A stretch of DNA of 32,244 nt, taken from Victivallales bacterium. GTDB taxonomy: Bacteria; Verrucomicrobiota; Lentisphaeria; Oligosphaerales; Oligosphaeraceae. Shown one piece after another: positions 15,489-23,919 of the stretch. Position numbers and translations under genes: made by a program. The stretch is taken from the NCBI GenBank assembly GCA_017554445.1, contig JAFZIJ010000225.1, positions 1 through 32,244 on the forward strand, written 5' to 3'. A model generated the notes under the pieces. The model was given only the letters and a program-made list of their open reading frames with translations. It was not told the origin of the DNA and made no database searches. Position 1 is the first letter of the stretch; the number at the start of each line of letters is the position of its first letter.

Positions 15489-17123
15489 ATGAAACGACTG
15501 GTATTGTGCATGTTGTTTTTGGTGGCCGGGCTGTTCGCGCAGGAATACGTCACGGGCAACAAGACGATGGATTTGAAAGTTGAAAATGGCGTCGTGCGCG
15601 TCTTCCTGAAAGGAGCTGAAACGCCGATTCTGACTATCAAGCCGTCGATGGAAGGCGACGTCGTGGCGGATACGGTCACCCATCCGGACAGCAACTACAA
15701 GATTCTGTCGTTACGGACGGCGACATCGTCCGTCACGTTCAAAATGGGCTGGTCGGCACCGGATTTCACGATGTCGCTGAACCGTGGCGCGAGCCCTGTT
15801 GTCGTGGAATGGAATGCGCAGGCAGTCATCGTTCCGGACGTATATGCGGAGAATTTCGTCATCGAACCGCAGGAAAAGCCGTTCATGCTGCCGTATTTCG
15901 TGCCAATGTATGCGGCGCTGACGCAGAACGGCGACGCCATGGTGAGCTGCATTCCCGTCAAGGCGGGGCAGCACGCCGTACTGTCGGGCGATCTTAAGAC
16001 GTTGACGCTAACCCAGCGGAATACAGACGATTACACGTTTGTCATCACGGCCGCCAAGCAAGTTTGGCATACCGCGAAGTTATCGGAAGAGCTGAACAAG
16101 CCTGTGACCGTCGAAGGCTGGACGGCGCCGTTCATTGCGGAATGGCAGGCTTCACTGCCCGTTGACAAAGATTTCATTCCTGCTGGCGACGGCATACACA
16201 CGAGCTGGTATGTGGCGCGTTTTGAGAAGAACGACAAAGGGAAAGAAAAACTGCAGACACAGATGCCGCGCATGTCGCTGTTGGATGTCGCGAGCCGCAA
16301 CACATGGACGAGCGGTTTTGAAAGCACGTTCCATTATCCCGTGGAAATCGCTGACGGCAAGCTGTTGCTCTGCTCGCCGCGTTTCGGCAACCGCGACCGT
16401 TTCCTCCATTCCTTCACGAAGAACGTCTATGTCTATGCGTTCGGTGGCGGAAAAGATTTGCCCGAAGGCGTTATCTTGCCGGCGGATTATCTTCCCAAGT
16501 GGGTGTCCAACAATCAGTTGTGCCTGACGAGCAACTATGGCCGTAGCCCCGCAACCTGCGCCACAACGAATCGCGTGGAAGAGATTTTCCGCAAGGATGA
16601 AGCGAAGGCGAAAGTCGGTGAAATTCGCAACCGTTTGGCGGCCATGCAGTTCTTCGTCGAATCCATTCGCGCGCGTGTTGAAAACGCCCGTGTGAGCGCA
16701 CAGGAAATCGGCGCGTTTGCAGATCGTGAATTGAAGGCCGTTCCCGCATTGGCTCCAGAAGTCGCCGCGTTGAAGGCGACGCTGGCGGAAGTTGAAAATC
16801 TTTATGAAAAATCCTTGCCGCGTATCCAGTATCCGCCGGAAGTCATCAAGATGAGCGCTGAACTCGTTAAATTGGCGGAATCCGATATGGACGACGAAGA
16901 GAAGGAAGAGAAGGCGAAAGCCTTGGGCCGCGCCATCCGCACGATCGGCGGCGGGCAGGACAATCTGGCGGCGCATATGCGCCATGTCGGTAAGTGCCTC
17001 CGTTTCCAGGCGTTGACAGCCTATGGCAACGCCACGACACAGGAAGCTCGCGATTTCTGGGCGGCCGTCTATGACAAGACGGCGTGGATGCTGCAAGCGT
17101 ATTATGGACACGAAGGGCGGTAA
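15489..17123 (+). CDS. secreted protein of unknown function with C-terminal coiled coil
   Basis: 544 residues from the ATG at 15489, which has AGGAG at 15477-15481 and a signal peptide directly after (MKRLVLCMLFLVAGLFA). Residues about 20-370 are beta-rich with no motif I recognise. Examples are FMLPYFVPMYAALTQNGDAM and SLLDVASRNTWTSGFESTF. Residues about 385-540 are Ala/Glu/Lys-rich helices with heptad character, likely a coiled coil. The gene begins 16 bp after the SGNH gene and is probably cotranscribed with the MBOAT/SGNH pair. It may therefore be a third component, for example a glycan-binding or scaffold protein. No function can be assigned. Confidence 0.7.
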   Translation: MKRLVLCMLFLVAGLFAQEYVTGNKTMDLKVENGVVRVFLKGAETPILTIKPSMEGDVVADTVTHPDSNYKILSLRTATSSVTFKMGWSAPDFTMSLNRGASPVVVEWNAQAVIVPDVYAENFVIEPQEKPFMLPYFVPMYAALTQNGDAMVSCIPVKAGQHAVLSGDLKTLTLTQRNTDDYTFVITAAKQVWHTAKLSEELNKPVTVEGWTAPFIAEWQASLPVDKDFIPAGDGIHTSWYVARFEKNDKGKEKLQTQMPRMSLLDVASRNTWTSGFESTFHYPVEIADGKLLLCSPRFGNRDRFLHSFTKNVYVYAFGGGKDLPEGVILPADYLPKWVSNNQLCLTSNYGRSPATCATTNRVEEIFRKDEAKAKVGEIRNRLAAMQFFVESIRARVENARVSAQEIGAFADRELKAVPALAPEVAALKATLAEVENLYEKSLPRIQYPPEVIKMSAELVKLAESDMDDEEKEEKAKALGRAIRTIGGGQDNLAAHMRHVGKCLRFQALTAYGNATTQEARDFWAAVYDKTAWMLQAYYGHEGR

Positions 17124-17303
17124 GCGTTTCGCTTCCGCGAAACGCGCTTATGGCTTATGGCTTATGGCCTATGGGAGAATAGGTTAGCCATAAGCCATGA
17201 GCCATGAGCCATAAGCCATAGGCCATAAGCACCACCGCGTAGGCGGTGGTTCATGAGCCATAAGTATCACCGAGAAAGCGGTGATTAACCATAGGAGAAA
17301 GCA
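17124..17303. repeat. hairpin cluster filling the gap before the giant secreted protein
   Basis: Starting at the stop codon, the gap contains: a 9-bp stem hairpin GCGTTTCGC-TTCC-GCGAAACGC (17124-17145); TTATGGC heptamers whose two halves form a 15-bp inverted repeat (17160-17174 / 17216-17230); ACCACCGC-GTAG-GCGGTGGT (17231-17250); and ATCACCG/CGGTGAT (17266-17285). The ribosome site AGGAG follows at 17293-17297. The first hairpin could end transcription, but it lacks a T run. Confidence 0.85.
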
Positions 17304-20300
17304 ATGAGACATATGATGCCATTGGCGTTCATGTTACTGACGAGTGCTTGCGTTTGCGCACAGCCAGTCGGCAAACGGCCATATGAAATGGAATGGGCGA
17401 ACCGTACGGAAGACGACCATCCGCCGTTTGAAGATTTCGAAAGCGATGCGCCATGGCAGGTGGAAGGCAATGGCACGATCGCCGAGACGGAGCGGACGCG
17501 TGAGCAACAGTTGTTCGGTGACTATGTATTGAAATTGACCTACCGCGCGGTTGGCGATTCGCCGACGGTCATCATTCGCCCGCCTGTGAAAAAAGCCGTT
17601 CCCGCGGATTTCGACGCGATCGGCCTGTGGGTCTATGGCAACAACTGGTTGTGGGAAAATGATACATCAACGCCACGCGTGGGCCTTCATGTCCTGTTCA
17701 CGACGCCCGATGGAAAGGAGACGCCCATCTATCTCTGCACATGCAACTGGAAAGAATGGTTTCTCTGCCATAAACGGTTGACGCCTGAACAGCAGGAACT
17801 TCTGCATCAGCCAGGCACCGTGTTCTCTGGTATTCAGATCACAAATGCGGGCAACAAATACAACCGTCTTCTCTTCTTCGACAGCCTGACACTGTTCAAA
17901 GAAGAGTTCAAACCGCTGTCGTTTCCGCCGCGTGCACGGCGTGGCATCTCGCTGTTCCCCGGACAGGATCCAGGCGTTAACACGTTGGCGGACAAGATCT
18001 TGCCATTCCCGAATCGTGAAGATACAATCTTGCCAGACAGCGCCGCGCCAAATTCCAAAAATGCTGTTTCACTGAACGGCCAGACGGCGGTTTTCAGCTA
18101 TGACGGCAGCGATGGAAGACTGTCGATTACGTACGAGCCGAAGACTGGTTTCTGGACGGATTTCACAGCCAAATGGAACGACGAGCCGCCTTTCAAGCCG
18201 TTGCAGGACGGCGGCGTTCTCTTCCCCGGAAAAGACAACAACGAACTTCCTGATAAAACGGAACTAAAAGGAATCCAACAGGTTGGAAATAAAATCACGA
18301 CGCAGTGGCATGTGTCCAAAGATGGCGCGGAGGCAGATGTCGCCTACACATTCTCGTTGCGCGGCAAGACGTTGGTCATCGACACCGTGGCGAAAGGCGG
18401 CAAGATCGGTGCCGTTTCCTACGGTTGCGTGACAGGCCTGTCGGACATGACGAGCGTGTGCATTCCTTACTATGCATATGCGTGGGATTCGGCTCCCATG
18501 GTCGTCATGGCGAAGACGGGCAAGTCGCCTATTTTCGTTTCCGGCCATACGGACTGGTATCTTTCCAACGGAAGCACGGTGAAAGGAGCGCCCAATGCCG
18601 GAAAAGAAAAGGCGTGGGTGAACGGCGCCGTTCTTTACATCCCGAAAACAAACGGCGAACGCAACGACGTGTATGAACGCTTCTTCGTCACCGTTGCGCC
18701 GAAATTCGAAGAGCATCTGCCGAACATTCCGAATCCGAAGTCGCCATGGAAACATGTGACAGGCAAGGTGTTATGGAGATGTCACGGAGCCAGCGACCGC
18801 GAATACGACAAGAAATACTGGTATTCATTCTGGCGGCATGGCCTGCGGCATTGTCTCGTTCGTGACCACGAAGATTGCTGGCGTGACGGCGGCGAAAGTT
18901 TCACGTTCAGGACGAAAGCCGCCCCGAAGAAAGGCGGCGACCAAGGCTTCTACGACTACGCGCGTTACATGCAGGACACGCTCGGTTTCGTCTATGGCCC
19001 GTACAACAATTTCACGGATTTCGCGCCTGTGAACGAATATTGGAGCGCGGACATGGTATCCCGTACGCCGGACAACCAATTTGGTTCCGCTTGGACGCGC
19101 TGCTATGCGCCGAAACCGTTGCGCGCCGTTGAATACTGTGAAAAACTGTCGCCGATCATTCAGGAGAAATTCCATTTCAGCACGGCGTACTGCGATGTTC
19201 ATACATGCGTAACTCCATGGTCGCGTTGTGATTATGACTGGCGTGTTCCCGGCGGTGGGACGTTCGCGCAAGTCTTCTACGCTTTCGGTGAAATCATGCT
19301 TTTGCAGAAGAAAGCGTGGGAGGGGCCCGTCTATTCCGAAGGCGGCTATTTCTGCTTCTACAGCGGTTTGACGGACGGCAACTACGCGCAGGACAACCAC
19401 TACAAGTTCGCGGATCGCCCATGGCTGGTCGATTTCGATTTGCGGAAAATCCATGATCTGGAATGCAATTTCGGCATGGGCGATACAGGCATGTTCCTCA
19501 ATGGATCGAAGGCTAAAGGACGCTTGGCGAACGATGTGCAAGGCCAGACAGATCGTTTCCTGACGGCGACCGTCGCCTTTGGCCATCCAGGCTATCTGCT
19601 TGGCAATCCGAAAGATATGCGTACTGGATTCAAAGGATATTTTCTCATGCAGCAGATTCAGTCGCGCTACACGCAGGCTCCAGCGACAAGCATTCTCTAT
19701 GCGGGCCGTGACGGAAAGTTGTATGACATCACGGCAGCGTTGCAGAATGGCGCGGCCTATCGTAGCCAGCTGGTGGTCGATTACGCGGACGGCACACACG
19801 TCGTCGCGAACGGCAACATGGACGAAGCGATGGATGTCACGCATCTTGGACGTCGTTTCCATCTGGTTCCCAACGCGTTCGAATGCTGGACGGATGACGG
19901 CCGCAACACCGTTTTCTGCAACGAACAGGACGGTTATCGTGCGGATTATGCGGATTCGGACGAATACATCTACATTGATGGTCGCGACAAATTCCACGCC
20001 TTCCCGAAGGCGGACGGCAGTGGCGCGGCGGTTTGCCGTGTCGAGAAAGGCAATACGTGGGAAATCATTCCGTTGAATGGCGCGGACTGCGGTTTCGCCG
20101 TTGACGGCGGTGACGCCCATGCGTTCGATTATGATTGCAAAGACTTGGGACCCGCCAAGTTACGCCGTTGCCGCGGCTTGCTTTACGTGGAACCCGTTGA
20201 AGGCGCGTTCAGCTACCGTATCGACCGGACATTCAGTACGCGGGAGACGAATTTGACGTCGGACAAATATCTCATCGCGGCCGGAGAGGATGTCGTCATC

Positions 20301-21197
20301 CAGACGCCGGACGGTCCTGTGACGAAACAGTTCAGCGGCAAGCCCGGCGAACGCGTTTGGTATAAGCATGGCGACGATGAAATCTGCTTTGTCATCAGCG
20401 ATTTGCTGAACGTATCGGCGTCATTGGATGACAATCGCCTGACATGCCATGTACGGAATCCGTTCCCGCGTGAAGTCAAAGCGGTCGCGACGCTCAATCT
20501 CGGCGCTGAAAAGGCGGTGACTGTCGCTGCAAATGCCTCCGCAGACGTGAGTTTTGATTTGCCGAAGCCGACGGCGGAAGGCAATCAGGAGCTTGTCGTG
20601 ACATTCCGTTCAGACAAGTCTGAATGCACATGGAAAGGCACGTTGGCCTGTGAATTGAAGCAAAAGGTCTTTTACGACGGTTTCATGAGAGACTTCAAAC
20701 GCGGCGCACGAATCCGCGTGGCGGACGGCGAAGAAGAGGCGGACATGGCGGATGTCGGAGCGAGTTGCGACGTGTCGAACATGACATGCGGCGGCATCAG
20801 CAAGAGCGCTTTCTTCATGCATCCGCCATGGCTGAAAGGCAAGACCGGCTGTTCGTATGCGCGTATTGAAACGAAGCTGCCCGAAGAAGACGAAATAATC
20901 TTCCAAGCATCGCTCGGCAAGCGGGATGGTACGCATCGTGGCGACGGCATCCGCTTCATGGTTCTCGTGGCTGAAGTCGGTCAGCCGGAGACACTTGCGG
21001 GTGAAGTTACACATGCGGAACACGCATGGATTCCGTTCACGGTGGATCTGTCCAAATGGCGCGGGAAGAAAGTCGTCATGCGGCTTGTGTCGGACGCCGG
21101 TTTGGCAGGCGATACGCAGGGCGACCATGCCGCATGGGCGGAACTTGTGATCTGCAAAAAGAACAAGAGCCTGATCTATAAACTAATTAACAATTAA
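17304..21197 (+). CDS. giant secreted glycosidase-like protein (TIM-barrel type), 1297 residues
   Basis: 1297 residues with a signal peptide (1-19, LAFMLLTSACVCAQ) and AGGAG 6 bp before the ATG. Residues about 45-200 resemble a carbohydrate-binding jelly roll (FEDFESDAPWQVEGN, AIGLWVYGNN). Residues 240-480 look like a beta-sandwich of the GH31/GH36/GH101 style. A central barrel follows, with TAYCDVHTCVTPW (Asp631) and GPVYSEGG (Glu679) as likely nucleophile and acid/base. The C-terminal third is beta-rich, probably further binding domains, including ARIETKLPEEDEIIFQASLG. The 959-residue protein at 25622-28501 has the same Asp and Glu 48 residues apart. The arrangement recalls GH101-like endo-alpha-N-acetylgalactosaminidases or DUF5696 proteins, but the family is not certain. 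It lies upstream of a sugar-metabolism operon. Confidence 0.75.
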   Translation: MRHMMPLAFMLLTSACVCAQPVGKRPYEMEWANRTEDDHPPFEDFESDAPWQVEGNGTIAETERTREQQLFGDYVLKLTYRAVGDSPTVIIRPPVKKAVPADFDAIGLWVYGNNWLWENDTSTPRVGLHVLFTTPDGKETPIYLCTCNWKEWFLCHKRLTPEQQELLHQPGTVFSGIQITNAGNKYNRLLFFDSLTLFKEEFKPLSFPPRARRGISLFPGQDPGVNTLADKILPFPNREDTILPDSAAPNSKNAVSLNGQTAVFSYDGSDGRLSITYEPKTGFWTDFTAKWNDEPPFKPLQDGGVLFPGKDNNELPDKTELKGIQQVGNKITTQWHVSKDGAEADVAYTFSLRGKTLVIDTVAKGGKIGAVSYGCVTGLSDMTSVCIPYYAYAWDSAPMVVMAKTGKSPIFVSGHTDWYLSNGSTVKGAPNAGKEKAWVNGAVLYIPKTNGERNDVYERFFVTVAPKFEEHLPNIPNPKSPWKHVTGKVLWRCHGASDREYDKKYWYSFWRHGLRHCLVRDHEDCWRDGGESFTFRTKAAPKKGGDQGFYDYARYMQDTLGFVYGPYNNFTDFAPVNEYWSADMVSRTPDNQFGSAWTRCYAPKPLRAVEYCEKLSPIIQEKFHFSTAYCDVHTCVTPWSRCDYDWRVPGGGTFAQVFYAFGEIMLLQKKAWEGPVYSEGGYFCFYSGLTDGNYAQDNHYKFADRPWLVDFDLRKIHDLECNFGMGDTGMFLNGSKAKGRLANDVQGQTDRFLTATVAFGHPGYLLGNPKDMRTGFKGYFLMQQIQSRYTQAPATSILYAGRDGKLYDITAALQNGAAYRSQLVVDYADGTHVVANGNMDEAMDVTHLGRRFHLVPNAFECWTDDGRNTVFCNEQDGYRADYADSDEYIYIDGRDKFHAFPKADGSGAAVCRVEKGNTWEIIPLNGADCGFAVDGGDAHAFDYDCKDLGPAKLRRCRGLLYVEPVEGAFSYRIDRTFSTRETNLTSDKYLIAAGEDVVIQTPDGPVTKQFSGKPGERVWYKHGDDEICFVISDLLNVSASLDDNRLTCHVRNPFPREVKAVATLNLGAEKAVTVAANASADVSFDLPKPTAEGNQELVVTFRSDKSECTWKGTLACELKQKVFYDGFMRDFKRGARIRVADGEEEADMADVGASCDVSNMTCGGISKSAFFMHPPWLKGKTGCSYARIETKLPEEDEIIFQASLGKRDGTHRGDGIRFMVLVAEVGQPETLAGEVTHAEHAWIPFTVDLSKWRGKKVVMRLVSDAGLAGDTQGDHAAWAELVICKKNKSLIYKLINN

Positions 21198-21206
21198 CAA
21201 TTAACA
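21185..21206. repeat. ATTAACA heptamer tandem repeat
   Basis: Three copies of ATTAACA with a period of 7 follow the stop codon of the giant secreted protein. The reverse-complement unit (TTGTTAA) forms the tract at 31340-31366 next to the AAC(3)-like gene. Confidence 0.75.
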
Positions 21207-21234
21207 ATGCATAATTGCTGTAAGGCAAGGCATC

Positions 21235-21307
21235 AGCGCCTATTTTTCATTCTCCAATTGATTGCATTTCATGCATTGTTCGGCGGTTGTGAGTCCCTTT
21301 AGGCGCT
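21235..21307. repeat. possible decayed composite element
   Basis: AGCGCCTA (21235-21242) and TAGGCGCT (21300-21307) are perfect inverted arms 57 bp apart. A TTCGGCGGTTGTGAG string between them resembles the right edge of the composite elements at 1700 and 1948. The match is partial. Confidence 0.4.
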
Positions 21308-21343
21308 AATGTTTCTTTAGTATCTTTCTTCTGGAGAACTTCT

Positions 21344-22168
21344 ATGAATGAAGCTGAATTGAACACATGCCATGAATTGGCGAGAAAAGTGAGAATACAC
21401 TGTTTGGAAATGGTCCACAAGGGCAAAAGCGGGCATATCGGCAGCATGCTGTCCATGGCGGACATCCTGCCGGTGTTGTACACGCAGATTCTGAACGTCG
21501 ATCCGAAAAACGTCAAAAAATTGGACCGCGACCGCTTTATCTTAAGCAAAGGGCATGGTGGCGCGGCGTTGCTGGCCACGCTTGCGGAACTTGGCTTCTT
21601 CCCGCTGGAATGGCTGAATGAATACTATTGCGACAATGGCAAGTTAAGCGGCCATATTTCGCATCACATTCCAGGCGTGGAGTTTTCCACGGGCTCGTTG
21701 GGGCATGGGTTGCCGGTCGCCTGCGGCATGGCGATGGGCGCTAAGCAGGCGGGCAAAAAGCATCGCGTCTTCTGCCTGTGCAGCGATGGCGATTTGAATG
21801 AAGGCTCCACGTGGGAGGCCATCATGCTGGCCGCGCAGCATCATTGGGACAATTTGACCATGTTGGTCGATTACAATCGCTTGCAGGCTCTTGGCAAGTC
21901 ACGTGACATTATTGATTTGGAATCGTTGAAACAGAAACTGGAGATATTCGGCTGGGCGGCGCGAGAAGAAAATGGACATGACCAGAAAGCCGTCTATGAG
22001 TCGCTACGTGATTTACCGTTATGCGACAGCAAGCCGTCGGCCGTAATTTACCGCACGGTGAAAGGCAAGGGCGTGTCGTTCATGGAAAACGACTACCGAT
22101 GGCATTATGGCGGTTTGACGGATGAACTTCTGGCCATGGCTTTGAAAGAAGTGGAGGAAGCAAAATGA
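21344..22168 (+). CDS. transketolase, N-terminal (TPP-binding) subunit
   Basis: 274 residues, the usual size of the small N-terminal half of a split transketolase. It holds KGKSGHIGSMLSMADIL (26-42), SKGHGGAALLATLAELG (68-84), STGSLGHGLPVACGMAMGAK (115-134) and the diphosphate/Mg site SDGDLNEGSTWEA (147-159) with VDYNRLQ (Asn178). It pairs with the next gene, which overlaps it by 4 bp, to form an active enzyme. Transketolase moves a two-carbon ketol unit between sugar phosphates using thiamine diphosphate. Split forms outside the core pentose pathway often serve catabolic clusters, and the dehydrogenase that follows supports that here. TGGAGA near 21330 is the probable ribosome site. Confidence 0.93.
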   Translation: MNEAELNTCHELARKVRIHCLEMVHKGKSGHIGSMLSMADILPVLYTQILNVDPKNVKKLDRDRFILSKGHGGAALLATLAELGFFPLEWLNEYYCDNGKLSGHISHHIPGVEFSTGSLGHGLPVACGMAMGAKQAGKKHRVFCLCSDGDLNEGSTWEAIMLAAQHHWDNLTMLVDYNRLQALGKSRDIIDLESLKQKLEIFGWAAREENGHDQKAVYESLRDLPLCDSKPSAVIYRTVKGKGVSFMENDYRWHYGGLTDELLAMALKEVEEAK

Positions 22169-23085
22169 GAAAGGCATTCAATAAGGAATTGTTGAGCATC
22201 GCGAAGCGGGATCCGCGCGTTTTCATGATTCTGGCCGACATTGGCTATGGTGAAATCGAAGAGTTCGCGGAGACGTTTCCGGATCGCTTCATCAACTGCG
22301 GCGTGGCGGAGCAGAATATGACGGGAGTCGCCTGCGGTGTCGCCATGGAAGGCAACATCGCCGTCACGTATTCCATCGCCAACTTTCCGACATTGCGTTG
22401 TTTGGAGCAGATTCGCAACGATGTCTGCTATCATGACGCCAACGTGAAAATTGTCATCATCGGCGGCGGCATGGCCTATGGCGAACTAGGCATCTCCCAT
22501 CATTCGACGGAGGACATCGCCATCATGCGTGCATTGCCGAACATGGTCGTTCTGGCGCCTTGCGACAAGGCGGAGACGGTCGCATTAACCGACGCGATGA
22601 TGGAATACGAAGGGCCCGTCTATTTCCGTTGCGGATACAAAGGCGAGCCTGATCTGCACAATGGCCCAATTGAGGCGAAAATCGGAGGCTCCGCGCAGTT
22701 GTGCGATGGCAAGGCGGCTACTGTGTTTTTCGCTGGAACGGTCGGCGTCAACGCGAAGCAGGCTGTAGATGAATTGGCGTCTGAAGGCATCGACTGCCGT
22801 CTTGTGAGCCTGTATTCCATCAAACCCATTGACAAGGCGGCCATTCTTCGCGCGGCTATGGAGACGAACGCCATCGTGACGTTGGAAGAGCATAACATCT
22901 GCGGTGGTGTTGGCAGCGCCGTGGCGGAAGTGCTGATGGACGAAGGTGCCGGCAATGTGCCGTTTAAACGTCTGGCAATGCCTGACGTGAATGCGACGAA
23001 GGTTGGTTGCCAGGCATGGATGCGCGAACAATACGGTATTGGCGTGAACGCGGTTAAGAACGCCGTCAAATCTTTGCTGAAGTGA
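22165..23085 (+). CDS. transketolase, C-terminal (pyrimidine-binding) subunit
   Basis: 306 residues. The first domain (about 1-165) is the pyrimidine-binding fold, with RFINCGVAEQNMTGVACGVA (41-60) containing the conserved Glu49 that activates thiamine diphosphate. The second (about 180-306) is the transketolase C-terminal domain (YSIKPIDKAAI and TLEEHNICGGVGSAVAE). Its ATG overlaps the stop region of the N-terminal subunit gene in an ATGA arrangement, so translation is coupled and equal amounts are expected. The protein cannot act alone because it lacks the diphosphate-binding half. Substrate preference cannot be judged from sequence. Confidence 0.93.
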   Translation: MRKAFNKELLSIAKRDPRVFMILADIGYGEIEEFAETFPDRFINCGVAEQNMTGVACGVAMEGNIAVTYSIANFPTLRCLEQIRNDVCYHDANVKIVIIGGGMAYGELGISHHSTEDIAIMRALPNMVVLAPCDKAETVALTDAMMEYEGPVYFRCGYKGEPDLHNGPIEAKIGGSAQLCDGKAATVFFAGTVGVNAKQAVDELASEGIDCRLVSLYSIKPIDKAAILRAAMETNAIVTLEEHNICGGVGSAVAEVLMDEGAGNVPFKRLAMPDVNATKVGCQAWMREQYGIGVNAVKNAVKSLLK

Positions 23086-23093
23086 GGTGTGCC

Positions 23094-23867
23094 ATGATTT
23101 CATTGGAAGGCAAGAAGGCGATTGTGACGGGCGGCGCGGGCGGCATCGGCTTGGCTGGCGTGAAATGCTTCCGCGAGGCGGGAGCGGACGTCATCATTGC
23201 AGACATCAACGAAGAGGCGGGGCGTAAGGCCGCCGCCGAAACGGGTTCGATGTTTGTGAAATGCGATGTTTCCAACAGCGCGGATGTGCAGAATGTGATC
23301 GCCGCCACTGACGGGAAATTGGACATCCTCTACAACAACGCAGGCGTCTATCTGAACGGAAAGGATGGTCGTGTGACGGACATAGACGAAGTTGTTTGGG
23401 AACGTGTCATCGCCATCAACCTGCGCAGCGTGTTTCTATTCTGTAAGTACGCCATTCCGTTGATGATGAAGCAGGGCGGCGCAATCATCAACACGGCCTC
23501 CAGCGCGGGCATGATCGGCATTCCGGACTGCGACGCATACACCGCTACGAAAGGCGCGATCGTCCAATTGACCAAATCCATGGCCGCCGAATACGGTCGC
23601 TACAAGATCCGTGTGAACTGCATCGCGCCTGCGGCGATCATGACGCCGATGATGCGGCAGAGCAATCCGGAGAATTCAACGTTTGACGAAAACGGTTTTC
23701 TGAATCTGCGTACGCCGCTGCGCCGTTACGGCACGCCTGAGGAGATCGCGCAGGTGGCGCGTTTTCTCGCGTCAGACGAAGCCAGCTATCTCAACGGTGC
23801 GATCATCGTCGCTGACGGCGGCATCACGATCAACGGCGATTTGTCCTATCCGGATAAACATGCATGA
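23094..23867 (+). CDS. short-chain dehydrogenase/reductase (SDR), NAD(P)-dependent
   Basis: 257 residues from the ATG at 23094; GAGGTG at 23084-23089 fits as ribosome site and is a better choice than the GTG at 23082. Classical SDR motifs are complete: TGGAGGIG (12-19), YNNAGVY, the catalytic Ser in NTASSAGMIG, and Tyr149/Lys153 in AYTATK. ADIN after the second strand, with an Asp, favours NAD over NADP. The C-terminal LNGAIIVADGGITI is the usual family ending. The gene starts 8 bp after the transketolase C-subunit gene, so the three form one operon. A sugar or sugar-acid oxidoreductase feeding or draining the transketolase is the likely role; the exact substrate is unknown. Confidence 0.92.
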   Translation: MISLEGKKAIVTGGAGGIGLAGVKCFREAGADVIIADINEEAGRKAAAETGSMFVKCDVSNSADVQNVIAATDGKLDILYNNAGVYLNGKDGRVTDIDEVVWERVIAINLRSVFLFCKYAIPLMMKQGGAIINTASSAGMIGIPDCDAYTATKGAIVQLTKSMAAEYGRYKIRVNCIAPAAIMTPMMRQSNPENSTFDENGFLNLRTPLRRYGTPEEIAQVARFLASDEASYLNGAIIVADGGITINGDLSYPDKHA

Positions 23868-23868
23868 A

Positions 23869-23899
23869 GGTGTGGCGGCGGCGTCCTCGCCGCCATACC
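23869..23899. terminator. strong GC-rich hairpin between convergent genes
   Basis: GGTGTGGCGGCG and CGCCGCCATACC pair over 12 bp (one G-U) with a 7-nt loop, right after the dehydrogenase stop and just before the stop of the convergent ATPase gene. It lacks a T run but is well placed to separate the two transcripts. It shares GTGTGGCGG with the hairpin at 32162-32213, which is likewise directly downstream of a stop codon. Confidence 0.55.
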
Positions 23900-23919
23900 A
23901 ATGCCGCCGTCGATACATC

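Noticed and set aside
18825..20120. Long antisense open frame (431 codons) opposite the giant secreted protein
   Set aside because: The plus-strand protein has a signal peptide, domains shared with a paralogue and plausible catalytic residues. The antisense frame has no recognisable motif or ribosome site and is a by-product of codon bias.
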